From an uncultured Neomegalonema sp. (GTDB lineage: Bacteria > Pseudomonadota > Alphaproteobacteria > Rhodobacterales > Rhodobacteraceae): DNA of 64,000 bases. The DNA lies in the NCBI GenBank assembly GCA_937995735.1, contig CALKIZ010000069.1:1-64000 (forward strand), written 5' to 3'. Shown piece after piece: positions 9,787-18,779 of this stretch (the first letter of the stretch is position 1; every line of letters begins with the position of its first letter). Made by a program: the position numbers and the translations under genes. The notes beneath the pieces are model-generated. The model worked only from the letters and a program-made list of their open reading frames with translations. It ran no database searches and had not been told where the DNA came from.

Positions 9787-9967
9787 AAATAAGAAGCCCC
9801 GGACCTAAATGTGGCCCTTTCAAATGTAATAATAGCCTATCTGACGGCGCAGAACCAAGAACGTCAAGAGGCAATCCGAATAGACATGCGCTTTATCCTT
9901 GCCGCCCTATTGTCAACGCTACATCAAGGCACACATAAAAACATGCCTATAAACCGGAGTGCCCCGC

Positions 9968-10918
9968 GTGACCAATTCGCTATCAGAAATTATCCTTCAT
10001 AATTATCCGCAATCGCCCGTCGCGGAAAAGGCCCGTGTTGCATTAGGGATCAAACAGCTCGCTTGGCGCTCGGTAGAGATTCCGCGCATTCCACCAAAAC
10101 CTATGCTAACAATGCTGACAGGTGGATATCGCCGTACACCAGTAATGCAGATTGGCGCAGATATTTACTGCGACACCCAATGCATTATTCGCGAGTTGGA
10201 ACGCCGTCATCCCTCGCCCTCTTTCTTTCCGGCGAAAGATACCGGGTTACTCTGGTCTCTAAGTCGCTGGACTGATGGCGCATTATTCGACCTCAGCGTA
10301 AAGATTGTCCTTGGATCGGCAGGCGACGGCCTCCCTCAAGATTTCGCAGAAGATAGAGGCCGTCTCTATCTTGGACCCGATTGGGCGAAGGGTCTCAAAG
10401 AAGCAAACAGCACATTGCCCCACCTCGCGGCACAAATGCGCGCAGCTTTGCAATGGCTCAATGACCAACTGAAAGATGGCCGCGCGTTCATCTCCGGCGA
10501 TGCACCCGCCGCGATTGACGCACAGTTTTATCATACGATCTGGTTCATCAGAGGACGATGGGACCGTGGCCCCGCTTTTCTGTCCGAATTTTCTGAGGTC
10601 GAAAGATGGGAAGCCAATATCAACGAAATCGGCCATGGAGCCATGTCCGAAATGACCGCAGAGGAGGCAATCGCTCGTGCCAAATCATGCGAACCAATTA
10701 CGTCAGAGGCAACAGACCCGCATGATCCTCAGGGCCTCACCTCCGGCATGATGGTTACAGTTTCGCCCGACCTCGACGGCGGTGAGCAACCTGTTGACGG
10801 TACGATTGTGAGCGCCACGGTCGACACCGTAACACTTCGGCGCTCGGAAGAAGACATTGGAACCCTACATGTCCACTTCCCTCGTGCGGGGTATCGGGTC
10901 GATATAGCGGATGAGTGA
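9968..10918 (+). CDS. Glutathione S-transferase family protein with extra C-terminal beta domain
   Basis: GST N-domain SEIILHNYPQSPVAEKARVALGIKQLAWRSVEIP; GTG start at 9968 or 9959. Confidence 0.82.
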   Translation: MTNSLSEIILHNYPQSPVAEKARVALGIKQLAWRSVEIPRIPPKPMLTMLTGGYRRTPVMQIGADIYCDTQCIIRELERRHPSPSFFPAKDTGLLWSLSRWTDGALFDLSVKIVLGSAGDGLPQDFAEDRGRLYLGPDWAKGLKEANSTLPHLAAQMRAALQWLNDQLKDGRAFISGDAPAAIDAQFYHTIWFIRGRWDRGPAFLSEFSEVERWEANINEIGHGAMSEMTAEEAIARAKSCEPITSEATDPHDPQGLTSGMMVTVSPDLDGGEQPVDGTIVSATVDTVTLRRSEEDIGTLHVHFPRAGYRVDIADE

Positions 10919-10965
10919 AAGATTTGGTTATTCGATAGTATCTGACGCTATCGACAGTTAGTCCA

Positions 10966-11003
10966 GATCTCTTTGGAGCGGATATTTTCGCTCTAAAGAG
11001 ATC
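10966..11003 (+). terminator. Strong hairpin between convergent genes (GATCTCTTTGGAGCG / CGCTCTAAAGAGATC, 8-nt loop), no U-tract
   Basis: 15-bp stem with a single G.T pair; lies 48 nt after the GST stop. Confidence 0.55.
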
Positions 11004-11089
11004 GACATAATCTTTCGCTTCCTTCAGACTCCATCCAGTGGTTTCGCATCAGTCTTTCCAGAGGATGATTACGCTTCCCAAAAGCTGCT

Positions 11090-12289
11090 CTACCCGAAGT
11101 GAGCCAGAACGCCATACGCGGCACGATGGCCACTGGCAAAGCATCCTTGCAGGAGGTATCCGCCTGTCGAGGCTTCCCAATCCAACATCTCACCAGCAAC
11201 GAAAACACCCGGACGAGCCTTGAGCATAAGGTTATCATCTACGGATGCAGAACTGACACCCCCCGCCGTCGAAATCGCGCGCTCAATTGGATAGACGCCC
11301 CGCAAGGGGACATTTGTAGCTTTGACAACAGCCGCGAGCTGATCCGCGCTATCGGGTAAAGGATGATGGCTCTCGCGCATAATGGCGATGGCTGCACGGG
11401 ACAAGCCCAACTTCCGAAGGCGGTTTGACAAAGAGTCACCAGCGCGATTGCGTTTAAGGCGGTTTTCGATTTCGGAAACATCAAGGGCGGGTTTAAAATC
11501 AACCGTCAACACCGCCTCGCCCGCACGGTCGATCTCGTCCCGTAAAGGCGCAGACAAGGCATAGATCGCGCCGCCCTCGATACCCGCCTCGGTGATGACC
11601 GCTTCACCTAAAACCGTTTCATTGCCAAAACTGAAGGACACAGATTTTAAAGGCGTTCCGGCAAACTTACTGCCGACATGCTCCTGCCATCCAATCGTGA
11701 ACCCGCAGTTTGACGGGCGCAGCGGAGATAGTGCCACGCCCTCAGCGCCCAATAAATCCTGCCACGTTCCGTCAGACCCAAGCCGTGGCCAACTTGCCCC
11801 GCCCATTGCGAGAACCACCGCATCGGGGGTCGTGCTGACCTCACCCTCTGGCGTATCAAATAAAAGCGCATCGCCGCGCCAACCAAGCCAGCGATGCCGC
11901 GTCCGAGTCGCGACACCCTTCCCTGCCAGCCGCCTCAGCCATGCCCGCAAAAGCGGCGAGGCTTTGAATGATCTGGGGAAGACACGTCCAGAACTGCCAA
12001 CAAAAGTTTCCTCACCAAGAGCTTCGCACCATTCCCGCAAAGCCTGCGGCGTAAAAGCGTCGATCATTACCGGCAGCCCTAAGGGCCCGCGATAACGCCC
12101 TTTAAAATGTTCCAGAGCTTCAGAATGCGTGAGATTCAGCCCGCCAATTCCGGCCATAAGAAATTTACGCCCTAGCGATGGCATCTGGTCGAAAACCGTA
12201 ACATCCCAACCTGCCTCCGCGAGCATCTCCGCCGCCATCAGGCCCGCTGGTCCTCCCCCGACAATCGCACATGATTTTGGTTGAGCCAC
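11090..12289 (-). CDS. HI0933/TIGR03862-family flavoprotein (NAD(P)/FAD-dependent oxidoreductase)
   Basis: CAIVGGGPAGLMAAEMLAEAGWDVTVFDQMPSLGRKFLMAGIGGLNLTHSE; C-terminal GEMLDWEASTGGYLLQGCFASGHRA. Confidence 0.92.
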   Translation of the reverse strand: MAQPKSCAIVGGGPAGLMAAEMLAEAGWDVTVFDQMPSLGRKFLMAGIGGLNLTHSEALEHFKGRYRGPLGLPVMIDAFTPQALREWCEALGEETFVGSSGRVFPRSFKASPLLRAWLRRLAGKGVATRTRHRWLGWRGDALLFDTPEGEVSTTPDAVVLAMGGASWPRLGSDGTWQDLLGAEGVALSPLRPSNCGFTIGWQEHVGSKFAGTPLKSVSFSFGNETVLGEAVITEAGIEGGAIYALSAPLRDEIDRAGEAVLTVDFKPALDVSEIENRLKRNRAGDSLSNRLRKLGLSRAAIAIMRESHHPLPDSADQLAAVVKATNVPLRGVYPIERAISTAGGVSSASVDDNLMLKARPGVFVAGEMLDWEASTGGYLLQGCFASGHRAAYGVLAHFG

Positions 12290-12304
12290 CAGCCACTCCG
12301 CTAT

Positions 12305-12319
12305 TGTTATATTATAACA
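12305..12319. promoter_or_regulatory. Zur-like operator TGTTATA-T-TATAACA
   Basis: Perfect 7-1-7 palindrome 50 bp upstream of the znuA ATG (12370). Confidence 0.75.
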
Positions 12320-12369
12320 CTTTTGATAAAGCTACGCATTCCCCTATCGCCTATCAGCCGGGAAGTCTG

Positions 12370-13296
12370 ATGAGAACCATGATGTTAACGCTCGCCTCAA
12401 TCGTATTTTCGGTTAAGGCTCATGCCCAATCACCTAACGTCGTAGCCGATGTTGCACCGATCCATTCATTGGTCGCGCAGGTTATGAAGGGCGTTGGAAA
12501 ACCCGCGCTACTGGTCCCGGCAAAAGTGTCACCCCATGGCCATGCCCTGAAAGTCTCTCAAATGCGCGCGCTGACACAAGCAGATGTCGTATTTTGGGTC
12601 GGAGAAGCGCTGACACCATGGCTCGAGAAAGCATTGGACAGGCTTCCCGAAGATGCAGAGGCGGTCGAGCTATTGGATGCAGATGGTCTGAACCTGCTAA
12701 CATACGACACGGACGAAGAAGAAGGTGACGATCACGATGAGCATGAAGATCATGACGATCATCATCACGACCATGATCATGCAGGTTTAGATCCACATAT
12801 CTGGCTCGACCCAGCGAATGCAAAAGTTTTGATCGACGCCATTGCCAATACGCTCGCCCAACGCGACGCGGCAAATGCAGAGCGCTATAAAACCAATGCA
12901 GAAACCGCAAAAGAGACGCTCGAAAAATTACTGACAGATACACACTCCGCAACCAAGGCAATCAAAGACAAACGCTACATCGTATATCACGACGGATACC
13001 GTTATTTCGAAGCGCAATTCGGCCTTGGGAGAGCGGTTGCGATTGCCGACGGACATGCGGCCAAACCCGGCGCGAAACGCCTCATCGCCATACGCAAAAC
13101 CGTTTCCGAGCTTAGCCCGCGCTGTATCTTTTCCGAAAGTCAGTTCGAAACGCGGCCAGTGCAATCCCTCTTACGCGGAACAGATGCGACCGAAGCTCAA
13201 CTCGACCCCATGGGACAGTCGATAGAACCGGGCCCACATCTTTATGAAACACTAATCCGGAACTTGACTAACACGTTTACGCGCTGCCTTAAATAG
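12370..13296 (+). CDS. znuA: Zinc ABC transporter substrate-binding protein
   Basis: Signal peptide, HSLVAQVMKGVG, His/Asp-rich loop DDHDEHEDHDDHHHDHDHAGLDPHIWLDP. Confidence 0.92.
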   Translation: MRTMMLTLASIVFSVKAHAQSPNVVADVAPIHSLVAQVMKGVGKPALLVPAKVSPHGHALKVSQMRALTQADVVFWVGEALTPWLEKALDRLPEDAEAVELLDADGLNLLTYDTDEEEGDDHDEHEDHDDHHHDHDHAGLDPHIWLDPANAKVLIDAIANTLAQRDAANAERYKTNAETAKETLEKLLTDTHSATKAIKDKRYIVYHDGYRYFEAQFGLGRAVAIADGHAAKPGAKRLIAIRKTVSELSPRCIFSESQFETRPVQSLLRGTDATEAQLDPMGQSIEPGPHLYETLIRNLTNTFTRCLK

Positions 13297-14740
13297 AAGC
13301 GGCAGCGCTTCTGCGGCGCATTCCCAACGCAAAAGCCCCGCAGCCGATAACCAGCACGGCTATGCAGATATAAAGCAGCGCCGTGTATTTATGCTCAACG
13401 CCCATCAAGGCCATAGCGTCAATGCCAATGGCCTTTTTGCCGTTAATCAGAAAGTACAATACTGCGCCGCCCAGCGCCGCTGCGAATGAGACAAGATAGC
13501 TCCATAGCGCGATTTGTGCCCCGCCAAGTAGCGAAAACAAAATCACCGGAGCTAGAAACATCGAAGCCGTCCCCGAGACTGCGACCGCAGCGAATAGGTC
13601 TTGCGAGCCGAAGAAGCAAAAGGCCAAGCCGCCCACCATAAACGCCGCCATTGTCAGGCGTCCGCTGGTCACTGAATGGGGCAGCACTTTCATATCGACG
13701 ACGACAAGTTTCGACGCGCTCGACAATGTTGAATCGAGTGTCGAGATGGCCGAGACGATCAAAGCTGCATTCACGGCAACCATAACCCAAGGTCCAAACA
13801 TCTGTTGCCAGACATCCTGCATCCCCTGACCCTCAGTCGCTAAAATTCCTGCTTGAACGCCAAATAAACCAAAGCCGAAGATGCACAGTGCAGAAATCCA
13901 AAAAGCATGAACAAACGACCATGCCGTCGTGCGCCGATCCGCAATCAAGCCACGGTCCATCATAACCGGATCATGCAGCGGATAGCTCAACACCTGCAAG
14001 AGGGCGACCCCGAGTAGAACCCACCCCGGAAGCGCACCACTTTTGCCTTCTGCACTCGCAATAGCGGCAAAATTGAAACTCTCATGCGTTATTAATGTAG
14101 TCAGCGCGATGGCAAAGACCGCAAGAAAAACCAGCATTTGCATGACATCGGTTTTCAGTGATGCCCGCAACCCTCCAAGCATCGAATACCCGACACCAAT
14201 CATGGCAAGCACCACCATCGCAAGCCCGCCGCCATCATCAATCGAACCGGTTGACAGCACCCCCCCGAAAAGATTAGCACCGATGACGACCGAGAAAATC
14301 CCACCAACAACCAACAAATTAGCGAAGACTTCCGACAGAAGCCGCAGAGCGATAACAAAGTTATAGCACGTCACGCCTGCGCCGCCAAAACGGTCACTCA
14401 AAAAGCTCTGCACAGATTCATATTTATATCCATGCCGAAACCGAAGCTGATCAATGATCAGCCCTCCCGTTAGGAAAGAGAGGTAATAGGCGGCATAGGC
14501 CAGCGCCCCCGGCGTTCCGTAATAAAACCCGAGAATCGCCGCCGTCATCAAAGACCGTGCGAAAATCCATGTCGTGACTTGGCTCAGTACCAATGTCCAA
14601 AGACCGGGAGCCAACCCTCGAGGGTCTTTACCGTTGAAGAAACCAGCCTCGCTTACCTCTCGCGGTGTCAGAAAATAACTGGCAATACCGACAGCCGAAA
14701 TCAGGCCAATCAAAAGAATGGTCGGAGCGTGTTCGATCAT
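13289..14740 (-). CDS. Sodium:solute symporter family protein
   Basis: 483 aa multi-TM, SSS-family architecture (SAISTLDSTLSSASKLVVVD). Confidence 0.88.
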   Translation of the reverse strand: MIEHAPTILLIGLISAVGIASYFLTPREVSEAGFFNGKDPRGLAPGLWTLVLSQVTTWIFARSLMTAAILGFYYGTPGALAYAAYYLSFLTGGLIIDQLRFRHGYKYESVQSFLSDRFGGAGVTCYNFVIALRLLSEVFANLLVVGGIFSVVIGANLFGGVLSTGSIDDGGGLAMVVLAMIGVGYSMLGGLRASLKTDVMQMLVFLAVFAIALTTLITHESFNFAAIASAEGKSGALPGWVLLGVALLQVLSYPLHDPVMMDRGLIADRRTTAWSFVHAFWISALCIFGFGLFGVQAGILATEGQGMQDVWQQMFGPWVMVAVNAALIVSAISTLDSTLSSASKLVVVDMKVLPHSVTSGRLTMAAFMVGGLAFCFFGSQDLFAAVAVSGTASMFLAPVILFSLLGGAQIALWSYLVSFAAALGGAVLYFLINGKKAIGIDAMALMGVEHKYTALLYICIAVLVIGCGAFALGMRRRSAAASI

Positions 14741-14852
14741 GAATTAGTCCTTGGATGGTCACTCAGCGGCGGGCTTAAAGGTTTCATCCCGAGCGGTTAC
14801 GCGCTGAACGGCGTTGTGGCAAGTTATAGGGTGGCAATAAGGCGTTAAGGAA

Positions 14853-15896
14853 TCAGGCTGCCGTCTTCGCAACAGCTTGTTCTGCCGCAATATGCGCCAT
14901 TGCCAAGCCGGTTTTGAACCCACCCGTAGCAACAATGACGCCTTCCAAAGACGGATGTTTCTCTACCAATAAGCGCTTATTCGCGGCACGGGGTCTCAGT
15001 CGCGCCCATTTTTCGATAATTTCCGCTTCAGCAATCCTCGGGCAAATCTCCCGCGCACGCTCGATAAGGGTATCAAGTTGCGTATCGGTTGTTTCCGCAT
15101 CCAAATAATCGCGTTCGCTGGTTGCACCAACGGCAACCAATCCTTCGCCGCGTGGAACGATATAAAGGCGATCCCGGTAAATGATAGGCAACTCATCAAG
15201 TCCTGAATCAGGCCCAACCCTCAAGATTGCCGCTTGGCCTTTTTCACCTCTCCCCGCCGGAACATCGTCCTCGACGTCAGGGAGCAGACGAAACGCATCC
15301 GCACCCGTTGCGAGAAATATCCATTTCGCAGACAAGCGCGTCCCGTTTTCAAAGATTGCAGTGTTATTTTCGAGATGGGAGAGCCGGTATCCTGTTTCGA
15401 CAGTCCCAACGCTCGCGACAAGCGCCCGGCAATAGTTTCGGGCATCGATTCGAGCTGATAAACCGCAATTTACCGCCCCAAACGGCGCGGCTTCCGCAGA
15501 TAGCCACGTAGGGTCCGGTGAAATAATCGACATGCCAGCAACGCCCTGCCAATTGGACTCGGCATCCTGCGCCCTCCCCCGCCACAGAGGGACATGCGTG
15601 TCCCGTGTCAGCGGAATCAACCGCCCACACCGGCGATACCCCACATCAATGCCCGTTTCATCCTCAAGGGCCTGAACAAGCTCTGAAAGCGATGTAAGCG
15701 CTTCAAATTGCGACTGTTTTTTCTCGTTCCAGCGGTCCGGCGCGTGAGGAGCCAACACACCCAAAGGCGTGGCACTTGCACCAGCGCCCACACCCACTGC
15801 ATCCACAACAACGACCTCACGCCCCGTTGTTTTCAAGGCGCGGGCAATGCTGAGGCCGAAAACACCGGCCCCGACAATCAGACATTCTGCATCCAT
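14853..15896 (-). CDS. FAD-dependent oxidoreductase (DAAO/ThiO family)
   Basis: MDAECLIVGAGVFGLSIARALKTTGREVVVVDAVGVGAGAS; VATGGFKTGLAMAH C-terminus. Confidence 0.88.
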   Translation of the reverse strand: MDAECLIVGAGVFGLSIARALKTTGREVVVVDAVGVGAGASATPLGVLAPHAPDRWNEKKQSQFEALTSLSELVQALEDETGIDVGYRRCGRLIPLTRDTHVPLWRGRAQDAESNWQGVAGMSIISPDPTWLSAEAAPFGAVNCGLSARIDARNYCRALVASVGTVETGYRLSHLENNTAIFENGTRLSAKWIFLATGADAFRLLPDVEDDVPAGRGEKGQAAILRVGPDSGLDELPIIYRDRLYIVPRGEGLVAVGATSERDYLDAETTDTQLDTLIERAREICPRIAEAEIIEKWARLRPRAANKRLLVEKHPSLEGVIVATGGFKTGLAMAHIAAEQAVAKTAA

Positions 15897-15957
15897 AATC
15901 TGTGACCAACGGCAATTTGATCCGTGACGCAACAGCTTCGTGCTTTAAAGTGGAAGG

Positions 15958-16674
15958 ATGAAACGATTTTTTATTGCGATAAGCCTCTTGATGGCACTGC
16001 CTTTCGTCACAGCAGAGGCAGAAAACTCGCTGGTAGACCTAGAGTTAGTGCTTGCCGTCGATGCCTCAGGAAGCGTGGATGAGGAAGAATTTCGACTGCA
16101 ACTGTCGGGCATTGCCGCGGCCTTTCGCGATCCTGCGATTCAGCAAGCCATAACATCAGGGTCGGAACATCGTATCGCGGTTGCGCTTGTTGTTTGGTCC
16201 GATTCCAATTTTCCGAAGTTCCCAACGACTTGGCATATCCTTCACAATGCGGCGACCGCCAATCGCTTTGCCGATATTGTTGAGACGTTCCATACAAAAA
16301 CGGGACGGAGCCGAGGCATTGGCGGGGGTGGAACATCAATCGGCGATGCGATTGATTATGCCATCGGTATGATTGAAGTGAACGGCTTAGAAGGAACGCG
16401 GCGCGTTATTGATGTCTCCGGCGATGGCGTCGAAACTGATCCTTGGGCTGTACCGGCAACGATGCTGCCAGAAGCAAAGATTAAAGCAACACGCGCGGGC
16501 GTCACAGTAAACGGATTGGCGATTCTGAACGATAATCGCCGTCTGAATACGTACTACCGCGACAATATGATTGTAGGCGAAGGCAGCTTCGTTTTAGAGG
16601 CCGCCGATTACGAAGATTTCAAACGTGCTATCCGCGAAAAATTATTGCGGGAAATCGCGGTCTATATCGGATGA
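15958..16674 (+). CDS. DUF1194 domain-containing secreted VWA-like protein
   Basis: Signal peptide, LVDLELVLAVDASGSVDEEEFRLQLSGIAAAFRDPAIQQAI (MIDAS-like DASGS). Confidence 0.9.
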   Translation: MKRFFIAISLLMALPFVTAEAENSLVDLELVLAVDASGSVDEEEFRLQLSGIAAAFRDPAIQQAITSGSEHRIAVALVVWSDSNFPKFPTTWHILHNAATANRFADIVETFHTKTGRSRGIGGGGTSIGDAIDYAIGMIEVNGLEGTRRVIDVSGDGVETDPWAVPATMLPEAKIKATRAGVTVNGLAILNDNRRLNTYYRDNMIVGEGSFVLEAADYEDFKRAIREKLLREIAVYIG

Positions 16675-16700
16675 TACGCCTTAATCTCTGCAATACTCAG

Positions 16701-17390
16701 TTACTTGATAATTTCAGTTCGTGAGTTAAACGAGACAATCACGCGATCCGTATCACCGATATAGGGAAGCGCGCTGTGCAGTAAGTAAGACGGGAAGATC
16801 ACCAACCGTCCCTCTGTAGGTTGAATATCGAGATAACCCCGGCCCAGATACATATTGCCATAATCACGCACGAGGCCGCCGCTACCAATCGGTGTGTAGA
16901 AACGGTTGATGCCGTTACCCGCAACGTTATTGCCTTCAGCTTTTACTTCACCCGCATCTCCAGCTGCCACATAATAGATACCGCACCACGAACAAGCGCC
17001 GTGCGTATGCGCGTCATGGAACCCACCGCTATTTGTTATGTGGAACCAGCTTTGAGTGAACTCGGTCTGAAGTTTACTTGGCGGAACTTCATCGCCGTTA
17101 GCTCTGCTAACAGCGGCACGAACACAGTTAGAAATCCACCCGATAAGAGCTTTTAAGTCAGGGTCTTGTGTCGATTTAAATAATTGCAACGGGCTTTCTA
17201 CAAGACCAGAAGCCGGCTTTGCAGATTTTGCAATACCACTCGCGATTGGTTCTTTGTAGGTGGAGGCCAATTCGTTGATATGTGAGACTATGCCTTGTTT
17301 ATGCTCGGCATGATCACCCCAGTCACAAAGAAAAAGCAGACTGGGCCAGGCTTCATTGATCGCAATCGTAGTTTTATTTTGCTGCATCAA
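16701..17390 (-). CDS. TIGR02466-like putative 2OG-Fe(II) oxygenase
   Basis: SWFHITNSGGFHDAHTHGACSWCGIYYVAAGD...GRLVIFPSYLLHSALPYIGDTDRVIVSFN (HxD...H). Confidence 0.8.
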   Translation of the reverse strand: MMQQNKTTIAINEAWPSLLFLCDWGDHAEHKQGIVSHINELASTYKEPIASGIAKSAKPASGLVESPLQLFKSTQDPDLKALIGWISNCVRAAVSRANGDEVPPSKLQTEFTQSWFHITNSGGFHDAHTHGACSWCGIYYVAAGDAGEVKAEGNNVAGNGINRFYTPIGSGGLVRDYGNMYLGRGYLDIQPTEGRLVIFPSYLLHSALPYIGDTDRVIVSFNSRTEIIK

Positions 17391-17487
17391 AACTCTCCAC
17401 CAAATTCCCGATTAGCCCTAACGAACGACGTTTTGACAAGCAAGCATTGTGGTAAACCTCGGCATATCCCTTGAAGCCACAATCGCT

Positions 17488-18147
17488 CTACTCAACGTCT
17501 TGAAGTCCGTAACCAGAAAATAGTTGAAGCGTTTCTTCGATCTCGGCATCACTCAATATAACAGGTCCGCCGATTGCAAGGCTGAGGCAGTATTGTTTTG
17601 CAAGCGCTTCCAGTTCAAGCGCGCGCCACATCGCTTTAGCCAGCGTATCTCCGATGACGACCATACCATGGTTCGCGAGCAAGCAAGCCGTTCGCGCCTT
17701 CATCGCTTCCATCGTCAGGTCCGACAGTTCTTCGGTCCCGAAAGTCGCATAGCCAGCGCACCTGACGGAGTTTCCGCCGAACGCAGCGATCATATAATGA
17801 CAGGCGGGAATTTCTTTGCGGGCGATAGCGAGTGATGTGCAATAGGCGGGGTGAGCATGGACGACTGTCATAGCATCCTCGCGGCCCGCCAATAACTTTT
17901 GGTGAAAGCGCCATTCCGTTGAGGGCTTACATGGTCCTTCATACGCACCTGAAACGTCATCAAGCGCGACAGACGCGATCATATCCGGCGTCATATCATC
18001 ATACGGCACAGCCGACGGCGAAATGAGCATTCGGTCTTCAAATCGCACGGAGATATTACCCGACGTTCCCTGATTGATGCCGCTTGAATTTAATTCACGG
18101 CATCGTTGAATAATTTCAGTTCTCAGTTCTTTTTCAGGCTGTTTCAT
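17488..18147 (-). CDS. Class II aldolase/adducin family protein
   Basis: GTSGNISVRFEDRMLISPSAVPYDDM; VVHAHPAYCTSLA; LLANHGMVVIG. Confidence 0.9.
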   Translation of the reverse strand: MKQPEKELRTEIIQRCRELNSSGINQGTSGNISVRFEDRMLISPSAVPYDDMTPDMIASVALDDVSGAYEGPCKPSTEWRFHQKLLAGREDAMTVVHAHPAYCTSLAIARKEIPACHYMIAAFGGNSVRCAGYATFGTEELSDLTMEAMKARTACLLANHGMVVIGDTLAKAMWRALELEALAKQYCLSLAIGGPVILSDAEIEETLQLFSGYGLQDVE

Positions 18148-18779
18148 GAAGTTCGCAACTCAGAAGCATCACTTGCGAGATTGGTGATTCTAGCCCAGTC
18201 GCCGGTATCAATAGCGTCTTTTGGCGTCACCCAAGAACCGCCCACACAAATAACATTGGGCAGGCTCAGATACTCTTTCGCGTTTTCCTCATTCACACCG
18301 CCTGTAGGACAAAACTGCAAACCGGCAAGCGGACTGGCCCACGCTTTGAGGACGGGCACACCGCCATTGGCCTCGGCAGGGAAGAACTTGAGAATTTCAA
18401 ACCCGCGATCTGCGGCTCTCATCGCCTCGGATGGAGTCGCAACGCCCGGCAACATCGGCAACCGCTGTGCTTCGGCAGCATTTATCACAACATTAGTAAA
18501 TCCCGGGGAGACACCGAACCGCGCCCCTGCATCAATCGAGGCTTTGACATCATCGGCAGTTCGCAGCGTGCCAACACCAACCACAGCACCTTCAACAGCA
18601 TCCGCTATTGCACGGATTGCTTTGAAGGCGACAGGCGTTCTCAATGTGACTTCCAATGCCGACAACCCGCCAGCCACCAACGCTTCAGCCAATGGGACAG
18701 CTTTGTCGAGATCATCAATAACGATTACCGGAATAACCGGCGCGCGGCGGCATATCTCCTTGATGCTTAGCAAAGCCAT
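18144..18779 (-). CDS. eda: 2-dehydro-3-deoxy-phosphogluconate aldolase (KDPG aldolase)
   Basis: VIPVIVIDDLDKAVPLAEALVAGGLSALEVTLRTPVAFKAI; GVSPGFT; KFFPAEANGG; FCPTGGV. Confidence 0.95.
   Translation of the reverse strand: MALLSIKEICRRAPVIPVIVIDDLDKAVPLAEALVAGGLSALEVTLRTPVAFKAIRAIADAVEGAVVGVGTLRTADDVKASIDAGARFGVSPGFTNVVINAAEAQRLPMLPGVATPSEAMRAADRGFEILKFFPAEANGGVPVLKAWASPLAGLQFCPTGGVNEENAKEYLSLPNVICVGGSWVTPKDAIDTGDWARITNLASDASELRTS

Noticed and set aside
10993-11238. 81-aa minus-strand ORF
   Set aside because: Overlaps the 3' end of the flavoprotein gene and the hairpin region; no homology pattern.
11592-12095. 167-aa plus-strand ORF
   Set aside because: Antisense to the HI0933-like flavoprotein; low-complexity Ser/Pro/Arg translation.
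12700-12790. GAT/CAT-rich tandem-like tract
   Set aside because: It encodes the normal His/Asp-rich metal loop of ZnuA rather than a repeat array.
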